Positions 1-13,186 of a DNA stretch of 64,000 nt are shown here, piece by piece. Under the pieces are notes generated by a model. That model was given only the letters and a program-made list of their open reading frames with translations, searched no databases and had not been told where the DNA came from. Made by a program: the position numbers and the translations under genes. Origin of the DNA: Dipetalonema caudispina (taxonomy: Eukaryota; Nematoda; Chromadorea; Rhabditida; Onchocercidae); assembly GCA_013365325.1 (NCBI GenBank), contig JABVXV010000012.1:124001-188000 (forward strand), written 5' to 3'. Numbering within the stretch: the first letter of the stretch is position 1; each line of letters begins with the position of its first letter.

Positions 1-1959
1 CATCAGTTCTGCAAATTATATGAACTAGTAAATTCTAATTCTTGACTACGGTAATTAAAGATTTGAGATTAATAACGGTGAAGAGTTAGAATAAATTATT
101 AGGATGTAATGAAGCTTTACATTTTCCATGAGAAAACATCATTTCTTCCTGCTTTCGATTCAGTACTTTTTTTTTTTTTTGAAATACTCTAAGCTGTCAA
201 TTTAACAATCAGTAGCGTTTGTGGACGGTAACAATTCCTATCGCTCATATCACTTCCGCTTGCTGCGGCATTTTATTTGCTGTTGTAGAGTAACATTACA
301 TTCAAATATGGTTTTTATGAATTCTGCATGTTAAGGAATGACACATATTCAGTGTTGCCGGTGGGCTACTTTTGTTACTTCAATACTTTGCTTTCAAATT
401 TTAGTACTGTATATTATTGGTAAAATTCAGTTTTTCTGCGCGTGTTTTATAGACGCCATTTCGTGGCTTACGTAGCGAAGCAGTTGTTGCTGCTTCAGAT
501 TCCTTCTTTCTTTGTTTTGTTTTCCTTCACAAATTCAAAATGTGTTCAGAAAGGGTGTTTCAGACGGATTTGTGTTTAACTTACAATGATACAATGCAGG
601 TTTTATTATGATAGCTCATTTTACTTTTAATTATGTATCGCGGAATTACAAGCTTTTAAAAAATTATTAGGAATTTTAAATTGGCATTAATGTATAGTTC
701 ACTTTTGTTGAAAGCTGAGTTGGTGTCATTTGTTTATTAAATAGATCCATAGACTGTAGGAACTAAGCGGTCATTTGATTCAGCGCAATAATGCTACTTT
801 TTTGGATTTCAATGTGGGGAACAGTGTTAGACTTTTTCAGTAACACGAGTTGCCTTAAGATACTGAGTAATCATTTCGATTTGCAAGAAAATTGTTGGAG
901 CTATATCGGAAGGTCCCTGATATGGCATTTTATTGGAGACTGAAGTAACATATTGGTACCGCAAATACCCGGTGTCTTCCTGATATTGTTTATTAATTTT
1001 TTAATACGTTGTTGATGTTTTGCTCCCGTGTTGAGTATGCAGTTCTGCCATCCTATAACAGCGTCGATTTTCAGATGGTCATCCAGTTTTTACTTAGGTG
1101 TTCCTAGCGACAGCAGATCTGCCATACTGATCTTGCCAGTCGGTAAACAGTTTTTCCATTTTACAGTGGAAGTAGTGAAGAAGTGAAATTGTTGCTTAGA
1201 GAGTTCTCGAAGGAGAGTAGGTAATTTAACTTCCTATTTTTAAGAAATTGTTAATTTGTGGATTTTATTTTTCGAGAATGTACCGATACAGTCCTGTTGG
1301 AATTCCGACTTGTCCATTATGTCAGATTTTGTCTTTATCGGCTTTGTTCCATTCGTAAATAAAACGTAATATTATCGAAAAGTAATGTTCTGATGCTTTC
1401 AAATTCAGACGTCTGAAAAAAGCTCATTGGTTGTTTCTTTGCGAAACTGTTTAGATTGCAGTAAACATAACGTATGATGCTCTTTCAGCACGATTTATTC
1501 AATCATTTTTGGTCGTGTGAATGTCTGTTCTTTTTATCTATGATATTGATGGAATACATGTGTATGAGGTGTATGCGTACATTATCACTTGTGTTATACT
1601 TCGCGCATTTTTATAATGTAATTGTTTCTGTTTCATGTTAACTTTGCATTAAAAGTTTGCTCACTGCAACTGCTGTTTCATGCATTCATTACTGTTCATT
1701 TCGATCCGTATATTTTCTTTTTTAGTACCAAGTGTCGGTTGGTATAATATTCTTTGGTTTATAAATTGTCCATTAAATATGGTAGAAGGACAACTCAAGT
1801 TAAGAGTAAATTTTTGATTACCATGTTAGCATTGCATTGAAAGTTTTCTAGACGGAATTACGTCTATGGAATTATGCATTACTAAGTGAAAGAGAATTTA
1901 AAGAAGTAAGGCCACTCGTAATTCGATGATAAGCATAGATGCAAAGGTTGTCGTTTCAG
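1..1959. other. Non-coding 5' flank, no gene recognised
   Basis: All frames are broken by frequent stops and no family motif was recognised. The stretch is AT-rich with scattered T runs (for example near 168-180). The distal part may contain promoter and 5' UTR of the NOP9-like gene that starts near 1960, but no specific promoter element can be supported. Confidence 0.5.
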
Positions 1960-4900
1960 ATGACTCGCAAAAGGAAAAGTGTAGATGTTCCTGATAACTG
2001 CTGTGGGGGTCGCATGCCAAATTTACTCGATGGTGGTAAGCAACGACGAAGTTATTAAATTTAGATTGCAAGCATATTTTTTTGGAAATATTAACAGAAA
2101 GGTTTCGTGGAACTTGTCGGAAAATAAATTTGCAGGAGAAAGGCTTTAATTGCTGTCAATACAGTCTTCTGTTTGTTCAGCTTCATTTTCAGTTTTAGCA
2201 TCGAGTAGTGTTTGGAACAATAAATTCATGAAAGATTTTAACAAGCGCTATGGACATATCGAATATGATGAGAAGTATGGTTCGCTTTTTCCTTTAATTA
2301 AAATACCAAGTCTCGGTTCGGATTTCATTACGCTGTGGTATATGCTGCACATGAATTTGGAGAGCACTTTATTTCCTTACTCTCACGGATGTGTGGTACT
2401 CGGCAGGAATCATTGTAGAAAAAACATTACAGTAGTGAGGTCTCATTGAATGTGAAGAGAGAGCACCACCTTCTTCATACAGAGAACTGTTTTTGAGTTT
2501 TTTATTCAGATGGAAAAGAAAAAGCTCGGAACAGCGATTCAGTGCTCCAGGAACAGATTTTTGTGAAAAGAGCGAACTGCCTACAAACAGTGAAGTACTT
2601 GAGCACAGCATGGAGTATCCTTCAGAACTTATTGAATACATGAAACAAATCGCTTGCATTATTAAAGATAATCCTTCCGTGTCAGGTAGATTGGAATATT
2701 TAAATGTTGGTGTCAAAAGATCTGTTTCATCATCTGAAGTCAGATAGAGAGTATTTGGAAATTTTTGTGGACTACACTCAAAACTTCATATATTTCTAGG
2801 TGATTTGCAAAGGAAATGTTTGGATGAATGCCAGGGTGCTGAAATTTCATTGTGCAAATGCAGTACATCTTGCTTTCTAATTGACGAAATCTTCAACGGT
2901 TGCCGCGATGCTGCAAGGCAATGGATGTTTAAGATTATGCAGTCGGGAAAGGAGACTTCGCTACAACTTCTCTGCATGCCTTGGTCCTGTCACACCTTGG
3001 AAACTTTGTTTTCTTCCCTATCTAATGTTCTAGATACCGAGGTATCTACTTTTTCAATTAGTCTTCTTTTCAGTTACCGAATTGATTCCCATTTTCTTAG
3101 TTAATGATAACAGATTACTTGGTCGAAACTTCTAGTTTCAAGTTATAGCTGTTTACTTTCTTATGGGATGTACTTGGTTTGGTATGTGGAATTTTGTCTA
3201 TTTCCGAGACATATTTAAATATCCCAGTGTGGTTGTGCTGTCGAGAGGTTACCCAGGAACACCAAACGTATCGTATTGAATGCACGATCGCTTCTTGAGT
3301 GATTTCTCATTGTTAACCATTATTTATTCCAGATCGTTGATCATTGGGTGGACCTGGTTTTAGAAAATTGGATTCAGCTAATATCTGACAGAAATGCCAC
3401 TCATTTTATTCGCACCGTTACATATCATCTTGTTGGCCTTAGAAGGAAGAGATCGATAGAGCCGGAAAAGTGTTTAACGGAGGATGTTTCATCCAAAAAA
3501 GTACAGATCAATCAAGCAGCTAAAGAACGTTTTGGAAGGATTGCAAGTGTAGCCCTGGACTATGCTTCAGTGAACGGTAAGTGGCATTAATGAGTAATTT
3601 CAATGGCACTTTCAGCTGCATGGTTCAGTTCTGAGAACTTGAGAATGAGAGTGGAAATTAATCTTCTAAACTCAGCTCCATGATCTAGTATTAAGTCAAT
3701 CACAAATATGTTGATAATTGAAGCTTACAGCCATGTTGGACAATGAATCAGTTTCTTTGGTGCTGCAAGATGTGGTGGAATGTGACTCTGTTTTTCAAAC
3801 TGGCTATGTTCGAAAATTTGTTGAAGCAGCTTGCAGGGATCCTGTTTCTGTTTTAAAACAGTGGAAGGGAAAGTCGGCCTCTCATTTATGGGACATTGTA
3901 GTGCAGAAGGTTTGTATTTTAAATGTTTGTTTCAAGTGGGACGTTGGACTGAATTCACTGCAGTAATAACCTTCGCATTATTTATAGGTTGATGAGGATC
4001 TTCGTCAAAGTTTATATCGTTCTGTTCTAAAAGGCAGACTGTTCGATCTCTCTTTACATATGTTCGGCAATTTCCCTGTGCAAAAATATATGTTATCAAT
4101 AAAATCAAATGAATTGGTAGGTATTGTTTCAAAAAAGCTACTGTAAGTTTAAGAAAATTGGGCGTCGTACTAAATAATGAAAGCACAGGGATAAGACACC
4201 GGTTGAATCTGTTGGTTGTTTGTTTTAAATGAGCTGATATAGTTAGGTAAGCTCATATGAAGAAATTAAAGATTTCCAAATATTGTGATTTCTATCAAAT
4301 TCTCACTATTCATTTAAATGCATCATCCTAACTGATCGAATTAGAGATTTTAGATCAAATAATGTTCTTATTCTTGACTATACAGTCCTACTATTGTCAG
4401 TTTTTTTTTCCCTTATATATGCTCCAAAAGCCTCTTTATTCCACTAATGTATTGCATATATTATAATTATTTTAGATTATTAACGTTTTTGACGAACTTA
4501 TGGACCACTTCACGGATATTTGCGCTGAATCTAAATGGAGAATCATTACTGCATTGGTTCAAATGGCCCGCAATAGAGATGAAGTGGTTATTGTTAAAAA
4601 GCTTAGGAATTATTTCAGATGCCGTTCTAGATCTGCAAGACCAGCATTTGTACCCTCTGTATTTACTCTTACCTGTCGGACTTCTACACAGTGTAAATTT
4701 TTCAATGGTTTCTTCATGTCTTTTGCTCTTTGTTGGAACATCAGTAGTGTCACTTGTTTACTTGATTTTAATAGATCTGTTGTAGTTACGGGAACTTTTG
4801 ATGTTGTGAAAGGACAGCTTCATGGGTCCCTTATTCTTCAAGAACTCATAAATTATGAGCATAACAAAACGATAATTATGTCAATGAAATCGCTAGCGGA

Positions 4901-5837
4901 TACAACAATTCTCGAAATGGCCCGAGATAAGAAAGGCAGTTTTTTCCTGCAGACTCTCTTTAAATCTTCCACTGTTTCAAGGACTGACAAAGAACTGATT
5001 GCCAAACCTCTAAAGGTTAGTACTTGCATCAGTTAGGAAGTGATTTTTGTGAGAATGTAAATAACGCAGTATATAAAAATCATTTTTTGTTTTTTTTTTT
5101 TTCTTTTTTTTTTTTGCAGGCACTCATCCTCAAAGCTGCAGAACTGTTTTAAGAACTTGATGCTTCTTGCGAATATCAAATTCTGATTTTTATTTATTCA
5201 TTATTTATTAGTTACAGCTGAAATGGCATGATGTGATAACTAACAATGTTTCAAGCCATGTATTCGACGTTCTCTGGGCAAATGATCTTTATAATATTAT
5301 GGAAAAAGAAAAATTAATGGACGCTTTATCGAGGGCAGTCATTGGGGTATATTTCATTCTTTTGATCCAGAGATTTAGCTGACAAAGATTGCACTTACAT
5401 GTTTTCCTGTAGCTCTAAGAAATATCTCCACAATTTTGTATAGTGGAAATTGAGTTTCTTTAAGCTTTATCTGGAAGTCTTACGTTTTATTTTTTATGCT
5501 TATAACGACTTTTTATAACGCAACGGTATCAAGGATCATTAAGAGATCAAGAAAAAAGCATCCTTAATTCTGTAGTTCCACAGTCAACTAATGGTAACAC
5601 TCCCCTCATTGCGACGAAGGATGCAGGCAGTTGAAATTTCCACGCCTTACTAAGCTGAGCCCTTGCAGAGGCAGAGTATTCTTGTAAACCTATTCTTCTT
5701 GTAAGGGACGATTAATTTATGCTTTTCAGAATCATTGCAAAACATTACGTCTGATGTGTATGAAGTTGAATTTACAAAAATTTAGAGAAGAGCGAAAAAA
5801 ATGGCTAAAAGATGCAGAAGTAAAACTTGTGAAATAA
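1960..5837 (+). CDS. nop9: Nucleolar protein 9-like, Pumilio-repeat RNA-binding protein
   Basis: Nine exons join in phase to about 595 residues (human NOP9 is about 636): 1960-2035, 2551-2685, 2800-3041, 3333-3576, 3731-3909, 3988-4116, 4476-5015, 5212-5346, 5730-5837. NOP9 is a nucleolar factor of 18S rRNA/small-subunit maturation built from Puf repeats. Seen here are a basic start (MTRKRKS) and helical repeat-like segments such as SLVLQDVVE, FGNFPVQKYML, GSLILQELINY and KKGSFFLQTLFKSS, ending in a Lys/Arg-rich helix (FREERKKWLKDAE). These spacings fit Pumilio repeats of the NOP9 branch. Start: the first exon only agrees in phase with an acceptor before 2551, not with the stronger-looking one before 2510, so the N-terminus is the least certain part. 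The long exon 4476-5015 may hide an intron near 4670-4780, where the repeat pattern weakens. A 29-T run follows the stop by 3 bases. The function is family knowledge; the assignment is by repeat pattern. Confidence 0.72.
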
Positions 5838-6231
5838 ACGTTTTTTTTTTTTTTTTTTTTTTTTTTTTTGTCGTTGTTGTTGTTTGAAATTAGAAATAGA
5901 TTGACCAAAGTTCATGATCCGATTCAGTTCCTATGCGAAAAAGAATGGATGCATAAAAGATTTTTGTCAAAAAACAACTCTCATTAATTAACTCACAATC
6001 TATCCTGAGGGATAACTAGTTTTATCAAATGAAGTGTGCCAAAACTTTTTGCAGGTATAAGTGACTCACCACTGTCCTGTTTCGTGTTTCAGTGGCAAAA
6101 GCAAGAACCATATCCAAACATTAAACGAGACAGGTCACACGACGTCTTTAAATATATTTATAATTCATACGCGATTGATGAAGTCAGTTCGCTGATATGT
6201 CTCTCTGCTAATTCTTCGGATGCATTACCAC
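5838..6231. other. Convergent intergenic region with T29 tract
   Basis: This is the 3' space between the NOP9-like gene and PGM3, which point toward each other. It begins with a run of 29 T (5841-5869). AATAAA overlaps the NOP9 stop (about 5833-5838) and could serve as its poly(A) signal. No other gene is visible. Confidence 0.5.
5841..5869 (+). repeat. Poly-T tract, 29 T
   Basis: A run of 29 T starting 4 bases after the NOP9-like stop codon. Confidence 0.95.
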
Positions 6232-6424
6232 TCATGTACAGATATCGTAGATTGCAACCTCCACTTCATTAGCAATTGCTTCCGCATCGTGTTCTGTGGC
6301 TGCTTCGGCATAGATACGTACCACATCTTCAGTACCGGATGGACTAAAATGAAATGTAAGATGGTCTTAAAATAAGGTGACGGATATGTATTCCATAGTC
6401 TTGCTTGTTGACTGTAAAGATCTC

Positions 6425-6455
<31 letters not shown>

Positions 6456-9400
6456 AACTAACCGAACAAATGAGCGCCCATCACTGTACTTTGAAACAAT
6501 AGTATCTATCATTCCCTGCAGTTTTCGTGGTTTCACACACGTTGTTCCATCAGCACTCATTTCAAACGCTGATCGATTTACAACCTAATTGTCACCTCTT
6601 CATAAAAAGAAGAATATTTTTGGTCATTTAATTCTATTTTTACCTCGGTACCGCGCTTCCAAGGTAATGTCGGCAGTAAAGTAATTAAATTTAGTTAGGA
6701 CGATATGGAGTAGGAAATACATAATTTTTTTACTTCCAGTAATAATTATCTCGATGAAAAAATTACCTTCAGTTTTCTTTGCACATTGGGTAATTCCTTA
6801 TACATACTATTCCAGTTTTCTACCGTCCAGTCATAATGTCTTAAAAGCATTTCAACGGCGAGCAGATCGGTCATTGCATCACCAACAACTGTATTCAGCA
6901 ATTTGGAGAAACAAAGCAGCCTTTTGATCTCAATTGTCTGGTCAATTTCATCCTTATGAGTGATTATTGTCCTGGAAAATTGTTTTTCAGTTTCTAATAC
7001 TGTAAAAGACTACAGAATTTCTACATTTTAAACACTGATCCATATGGAAGATTCCAAAATACTTAACCGTTCAGCATCTCGTAAGTGAAAATAAACCAAA
7101 ACTGGAAAGTGTGTATTGAAGAGACATGAACAAATACTTAAGCTAATGACCTTATAATATCATAGAATCGAGGGCTAAAATATACGGTTCCATGTCCATT
7201 TGCTTCGAAATATACGGCAATGTCATATTTTATCGCTTCTTTTTGCAGGTTCTTAATTCCTGTTGCAACACAACACACGTGTATACCCCAAAATTATAAA
7301 AAAGTTAAATGAATTAATAAATAATTGCGCTCTTCTGCACATATGGATGAATAACTTAGTGCCAAGTTACATATTTTAAAATTTCAGTAACTATTTTATT
7401 GAATGTTCTTGTTATAACAGTAATGTAAAATATCTTTTTCGACATTTTGGAAGGTATATCACAACCCGATGAAATGTAAATTGATAAATGGCTGCGAAAA
7501 CTACATTCTGTTTCATTGCGGTTAACACCGTCAACATTTATTACTCAAAATAAATGATTCTGCATCTGCTACTCACCATTTCGTCTTTTAGGAATTTGGT
7601 AGAGTTACCATTTGCATAACCTGTTTGTATTACTGATACCGTAAACACATCACTGAGTCCCGCACCACTAACCTGCTGCAAGAAAGACAGTTTCACGGTT
7701 TTGGCACTTTTTAGCTGAGCTGTCAGATACAATGTTGTGAAAAAGAATTACGTACCTCTGTAATATATTTCGCGAAAAGAGCTGCTATTTTATCACCATC
7801 AATTAAAACAAATTCATTTGAAGCATCACGATAGAAATAAACAAGACGATCGGCATCACCATCAAAAGCGGCACAGCGTTCAAAAGCTTGTATTTTGTCA
7901 AAATTGCGTGGAAATTTCTTTTCTATTTTAACATAGTCTGCCCCGCACTAAAAGCAGTATTCAGGCAAAGAATAGTCGCAAAATAGTAAATTTATAATGA
8001 TCACTCCATGTTCGTATTTTTGATGTTATTTGAATGCAGGCATATATCGCCAACGGTCAGATCAAATCTGCTTTTTAGAGCTATTTATTTTTATTTATGA
8101 CTTAACACTCTTTTTACCTACATCAATCATATCGTGGATTAGGTTATACTAGTGTAATAATACTGTTATATTGCCAGACGAGCTGTTAATACACAATTAT
8201 GAATTTGGCTATCTCAACGTTTGTTAGAATCAAGCTGAATATCTCGCTTACTGCTTGATGTAGAAACAATTACAGCGTTCAGTTATACCTCTAACACGAA
8301 ATATGGTTGAAAGAAATCAAGTGACAACCAAATACTTCTATTGCTTTTTGATACCCGAGATACCAATTCTCAAATTTTGTTAAACTTATAGAAAATGATA
8401 ACAAAGAGAAACATATATTTACGATCTTTTTTTCCATGGAAAATGAGAAAAAGCAAAGTTGCATGTAGAGCATATACTCTAAAAAAAGAAAAAACAGAAT
8501 GATCCAATTAATTCATGAGCTGCTGAATGGATGAAAATGAGAAAGCCGCCAGTGCGCACAATGCTTACATCAAAGGTACCTGATCATTGAGTTGTGCTTC
8601 CTGATCATTTATCAAATTGACAACCAGAATTGACCACCTTATGCACATGAGGGGGAACTTTTTAGCACCGACACCATTTGCACAATCCAAATATAGTGTT
8701 GGAGTATACGCTTTTCCACATCGTGTAACCTGTTGTGACGTGTTTCAGCATTGAAGAACCTGTTTGTGGTCAATAGTTGCAATCGTTGCAACTTGAAGTT
8801 CCCAATTTGAGGAATAATTTGAAATTCGGTCCGGTCGAAAATAAATCACATTAAATACTTTTTGATGCATCAGTTATAGTGAAAGCTTACGAAATTCAAA
8901 CCAGCAAGAGCATTGTGCACTTTTGCATAATATCCAGCCTCAGTAGGGGTACCATATGCAGAATCATTCTGGCAGCGAACTATATAATGCAACTGAGGGG
9001 TTGTCAACAGACCTGAAATTTTGTATAGCAAAGATTTAAGCAATTATGAATATTTCTAAAAAAAATGAAACTGTGAAAATGAAACTATGATGCACTCATT
9101 ATCACGGTGACTGAACTTACTTCATTACAAAAACCGAAGTTTCCCAAAATTTTTTGCTAAATCCAAAATTAATGGCTTTGATGTCCTACCATTATTCAAA
9201 CCTCAATCAAAAATGCCACAGCTAATATGCAGGAAGTTTCTCTGCGACAAAGAAGAACACACCAGGCATATCAACTTCTTAAAGAAGTTTTAATATGCCA
9301 GCTGATTAACTATTCATATTAATCAATTTTCAGACTGGGTTGTCACTGTTTTATATCATCTGGCTTCAGTCGGCCAACATATGAGACATGCTGTGATCAG

Positions 9401-10469
9401 GATGAGGATGGATGGGTTTTCAAGGAGTTAACTTAACTAGGGGGAAATTTAACACCACGACTCATCCTTGAACGATGGTTATATATTTTCTGCTTGTCTA
9501 CAAAAAGTAACGAAATTCTCTATTTCAGTTTCATGCCATGTGTCCATAAAATATTAAATCAATCACCCAGTCTTCGACCACTAACTCTGGCACACTGCAC
9601 TCCATGGAGTGCGGCTTCTTCTATATATTTCGAACTTGGGCGTGTATCGATGGCTGTAAAAACATTGGCATTTTCACCAATTCTTCCACTGAACTGTCGT
9701 CGAAATTCTTGTGATTTCTCCACGAATTCACTGTCACTGAATGTGAAAATTTCGCTTTTTATATATCAGGATATGTTGCATGACATAAATGAATAAACGA
9801 TAAATGATTTCAGATAAACAATAAAAAGAAAGCAAATAGCAAGGGAAAAACGAACCTGGCATTAACAATCAAATTTGCGTAGTTCTCCCATGTAGCGTCC
9901 AACATGCCTCCCATCGGGTCGATTATTTTGACTCCATTATCTTCCGTCGGATTGTGCGATGCCGTTATCATTACACCTATAGTTTGATCTAAATACCTGA
10001 AATATGAGGTGTTAGAAACAACCCATTCAATCAAATTAAGGATCTTGAACAATTAGTTCAATGAAGAACTCTAAATAAATTTTATGAAGAAACCAAAAAA
10101 TGGAAGAAAATGCAAAGGGCCAATAAATATCTAATAAACTGAGTTTTAGCTATTCAAACTTGTAGGTATGTTAACATTAATAGAGAATAGAAAGTTAGTG
10201 AGTAAAAGATATTCCGTCGTGGTATTTACTGTATTTCGGCAATATGTACAGGTCATGCATAATTAATGAATTGTCAAAATAGAATACCTGGCACGAATAC
10301 CAGCCAGATATCCAACACGAAATACAAGAAAAGGCAGATAAGTGGCATTAGCTCGAAAACCGGCTGTGCCATAATTAAATTTTTTCGTAGGGGAAACCGG
10401 CACCCTTCGCCCATTGTGATCAGTATTACTTTCTCGAGTGTATATTTCTGGAATAATTATTCCAGTCAT
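6232..10469 (-). CDS. pgm3: Phosphoacetylglucosamine mutase (PGM3/AGM1)
   Basis: The enzyme converts GlcNAc-6-phosphate to GlcNAc-1-phosphate on the cytosolic route to UDP-GlcNAc, which nematodes need for chitin and glycans. Exons read from 10469 down to the stop at 6232-6234. They contain the N-terminal [10 protein letters not shown] motif, the catalytic serine loop [13 protein letters not shown] (9856-9996), DTRPSS (about 9555-9736), [11 protein letters not shown] (about 8892-9012), the Mg-binding loop FDGDADR (about 7757-7947), [12 protein letters not shown] (about 7577-7681), the sugar-binding EANGHGT (about 7150-7250), and the C-terminal phosphate-binding [15 protein letters not shown], whose first Arg is split by the last intron. 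All catalytic regions are intact. That last intron carries a 29-A run (6425-6453). The start ATG is the first in its exon and lies 15 bases after a TTTCAG acceptor, as expected for spliced-leader addition. The identification is very secure; middle exon edges (8580-8760, 6600-6970) are approximate. Confidence 0.93.
6425..6453. repeat. Poly-A tract, 29 A
   Basis: A run of 29 A inside the last PGM3 intron, in inverted orientation to the T29 tract 555 bases upstream. Confidence 0.95.
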
Positions 10470-10486
10470 CTTCGGCGAAAAATCCT
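10470..10486 (-). promoter_or_regulatory. Candidate spliced-leader acceptor and short 5' UTR of PGM3
   Basis: Reading the minus strand, AATTTCAG ends at 10485 and is followed by a 15-base leader and the PGM3 ATG at 10469. No upstream ATG exon was seen. In nematodes this layout usually marks trans-splicing. It could equally be an ordinary acceptor joined to a non-coding upstream exon. Confidence 0.35.
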
Positions 10487-12207
10487 GAAATTCCCATCAA
10501 TACAACGTAGTTAACAAAGGATTAGTAAGAGGAATTTTCAATCAAAGTAAAAACATTGACAACGTCGAAAACATCAATGCCATTACTGCAACACGTAGGT
10601 ATGATCCAGTTTTGCACTACTAATTTCATCGATCTGCAGTAGATAAAAATGTTTGATGCCTTTACAGTAAAAAAACTATTATAGATCTACAATATAAACA
10701 TCATTTCAAGAATTTCAAGGTGGTTAGAATAAGTTATTCTGAACAAATTCCATGCCGCCCATTTCAGAGAGCTTACCCACGTGGCGAATGATTCTTATAT
10801 TACTTGTTCATGCTTCTGTTTGCCCACCATCCCTCAGGTTGCGCCAAAGTAACTTTGACGTATACCAGCACATCAATGCTCCATGAAAAGTTGTAGTCCA
10901 GGGAAGCAGGAACCAAAGAAGGCATTTTCTCGAGAGCGAAAGTGATCAATTGAAAGGTAGTCAAGAAAAAGAGTGTTAAAGTATATGCCTCATATTTATA
11001 TAGTACCAAAGAATACATATGAAAAATACTTTCGATCAGATTTGAACGTGTTTGAACCGATCTTTCCTTCTCCCTCACGCTCCCTTTCAGCATATCTCGT
11101 TCTTCTTAAGAAATACTTCCATTATATAACACAAATGGTTTCCAACACGTTTTTCCCACCCGCTCTAATAACACGTTAAGTTATGCCAAATGATAAAGAT
11201 CAAACGATCAGCATCAATATGTTATATAATAGCATCAATACGTTTTTGTAGGGTAATGATCAACTTCATCAGCTATCGTTAAAGACAGACCCCTAGTACT
11301 TTCCTTATTCTTATCATCTTCATTGCCTGTTCAATCTTGAGATACTTTTTGGCTGGTAAATCACAACAAACCGAAATGTTACATGAGGCACTCGGCCTAC
11401 ACAATGTATATTTTTTTAGCCAACTTTTGACCCTATCTGAATGCAATTAAATCTCTATACCTAATCTCAAATATGACAGTGCCGTGGGACGGAATAATCA
11501 TTCCTGTTGCAAAAATGCGAAATATTATAACCAGTAACCAGAAGAATACGAGAAGTTCTCGCGAAAATCCACCATTTCCTCAGGAAGCCAAACATACACA
11601 AGGAAAAGGAAGTTAGCATGTGTTGTAATCCTATGTCACAAGCATTTTTGACATAGAGCTACTCCAACGTCTCAGAATGTATTTATATCAGTGATATCTG
11701 AAGACTTCTATTCGTCTTCAAGAATTTTCGATTCAACCTGCTGATAAACAAGAAGATCGACTTTCTCTTTAGGAGCAAGTGTTAGAGATATGCATAAACA
11801 TGAGAATCGAGAACTTGCACAGAACTATTGCAGATCAAAAGTTTAATAGAGTTATTTTTGATCAGATTAATTAATCAAACATAAAAAGCGCGGTTGGCTG
11901 ACCACTTAACTCTCGAAATTGGAAAGAAAGTTTGCATCCCAAACAAATTTTTTTCTTTTTTTATGTGGTTTTTGCATATGTTTGCATACGTATTGTTGTG
12001 AACGTCGAAGTGGTTCCGAATGATGCATCCGGGCAAATGAATCCAAAAATATTTCAGAAGATTTTTCCCAAAAGAATTACAAACAGAGTACTGCTTTAGT
12101 CTAGATCCTATCGGCTAGAATAGTTTCCCGATCACCCTATCCATTTCCTCAACTATTTCAATTACTGTGACTACATCATTTACAGAGATCCGTAAGTAGA
12201 ATTCCAC
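10487..12207. other. Intergenic region with one weak coding-like segment
   Basis: No complete gene is visible. On the minus strand, 10800-10955 encodes a short peptide containing VTLAQPEGWW (see findings), with no convincing neighbouring exons. The rest is AT-rich with frequent stops in all frames. Confidence 0.4.
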
Positions 12208-13186
12208 TTATGACAATAATGGTCGATCCGAAGTATAGTACTTATTCATGGCAATTGCTCGTTTTTTGCGACCAATGCTGCCGCATACGAACGTAGTGCA
12301 ATGGGTGATACATTCTCGTACACAAACAGGCATACAACAAACACAACATGAAACACCCGCCATACCAAATGATCTAGGAATAGGGAATAGCTGAAATATA
12401 GACATTGCTATTGGTCGTGTTACAGGTACTGGTTGTGGTGGCACTGTTACCAGAGGATGCGATATCGGCATCATTATTGGTTGGGGACCTGATATTGGCA
12501 ATTGAATTAGAATTGGCCGCAGTATTGGTACGGAATGCATTACCTAAAAAAAGATTCTATGCAAGGTTAGGAACAGGAAGGTGTTCTTGAAATTAAGAAA
12601 TTGAACAAATTTTTTCCCCAAACAATAAAATTAATAGAAATACTATAGCAAACTGTGTTCGGTATATGCATAAAACACTCACAGTGGCAGCTTGCATTGG
12701 CGGTACTGTCGCACAACATGTTAATATTATAGGACAACAGCAACAAATTTGTCGCTTCCATCGAGTATTTACCATACTATTAATTGGTTCCCAACTTTCA
12801 ATTTCTACATTTGTCAGTGTTGTTGGCTAAAATGAAATGTGGATTTTATGTTCTGAAGTGAACAGGAAAGTAAATACATTATAAATGCTTTCACATGCAA
12901 AAATATCAAAATGATTAAATAGTTTTTTCAACTGGAAAAAATTTCTGGAAAACAGTGCGCAAATTTGATCTGGAAATTTGTTTTCGTTCTGTTAATTTGA
13001 TTTGCTAACATTAATTTTAGTCATAAAAACGTGAATTTGTACTGGAATGCATAATACACTGTTTGACCTTCAAAAAAAACTTACACTGATGCTCTTTGAG
13101 AAGGTAGTAACAATAAGGCACAGCAAAGAGAATTGAAAAACCCAATTGCACAAACCACTAGGCCTGATGCTATTGTTTCGTTTCAT
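12208..13186 (-). CDS. Secreted cysteine-rich, Pro/Met-rich orphan protein
   Basis: Three exons (13186-13085, 12826-12683, 12543-12208) join with all borders in phase 0 and clean GT-AG sites (GTAAGT and GTGAGT donors). They give 193 residues. Residues 1-34 have a basic n-region and a hydrophobic core (FSLLCLIVTTFS), a good signal peptide or anchor candidate. A CCCC cluster with two more close cysteines lies around residues 60-70 (QICCCCPIILTCC). Residues about 84-130 are rich in Pro, Met and Ile with a loose P-I/V repeat. A second cluster, CCVCCMPVCVRECITHC, lies at about 142-160. The tail has a dibasic site, GRKKR, about 20 residues from the C-terminus, resembling a furin-type cleavage site. 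I do not recognise the family. It is probably secreted or surface-bound, with cysteines either in disulfides or lipidated. No expression evidence is available, but the three-exon phase agreement plus signal peptide makes chance unlikely. Confidence 0.62.

Noticed and set aside
4447..4785. Hydrophobic plus-strand ORF resembling a membrane protein
   Set aside because: It is an alternative frame of the NOP9-like exon 4476-5015; the hydrophobicity comes from T-rich DNA.
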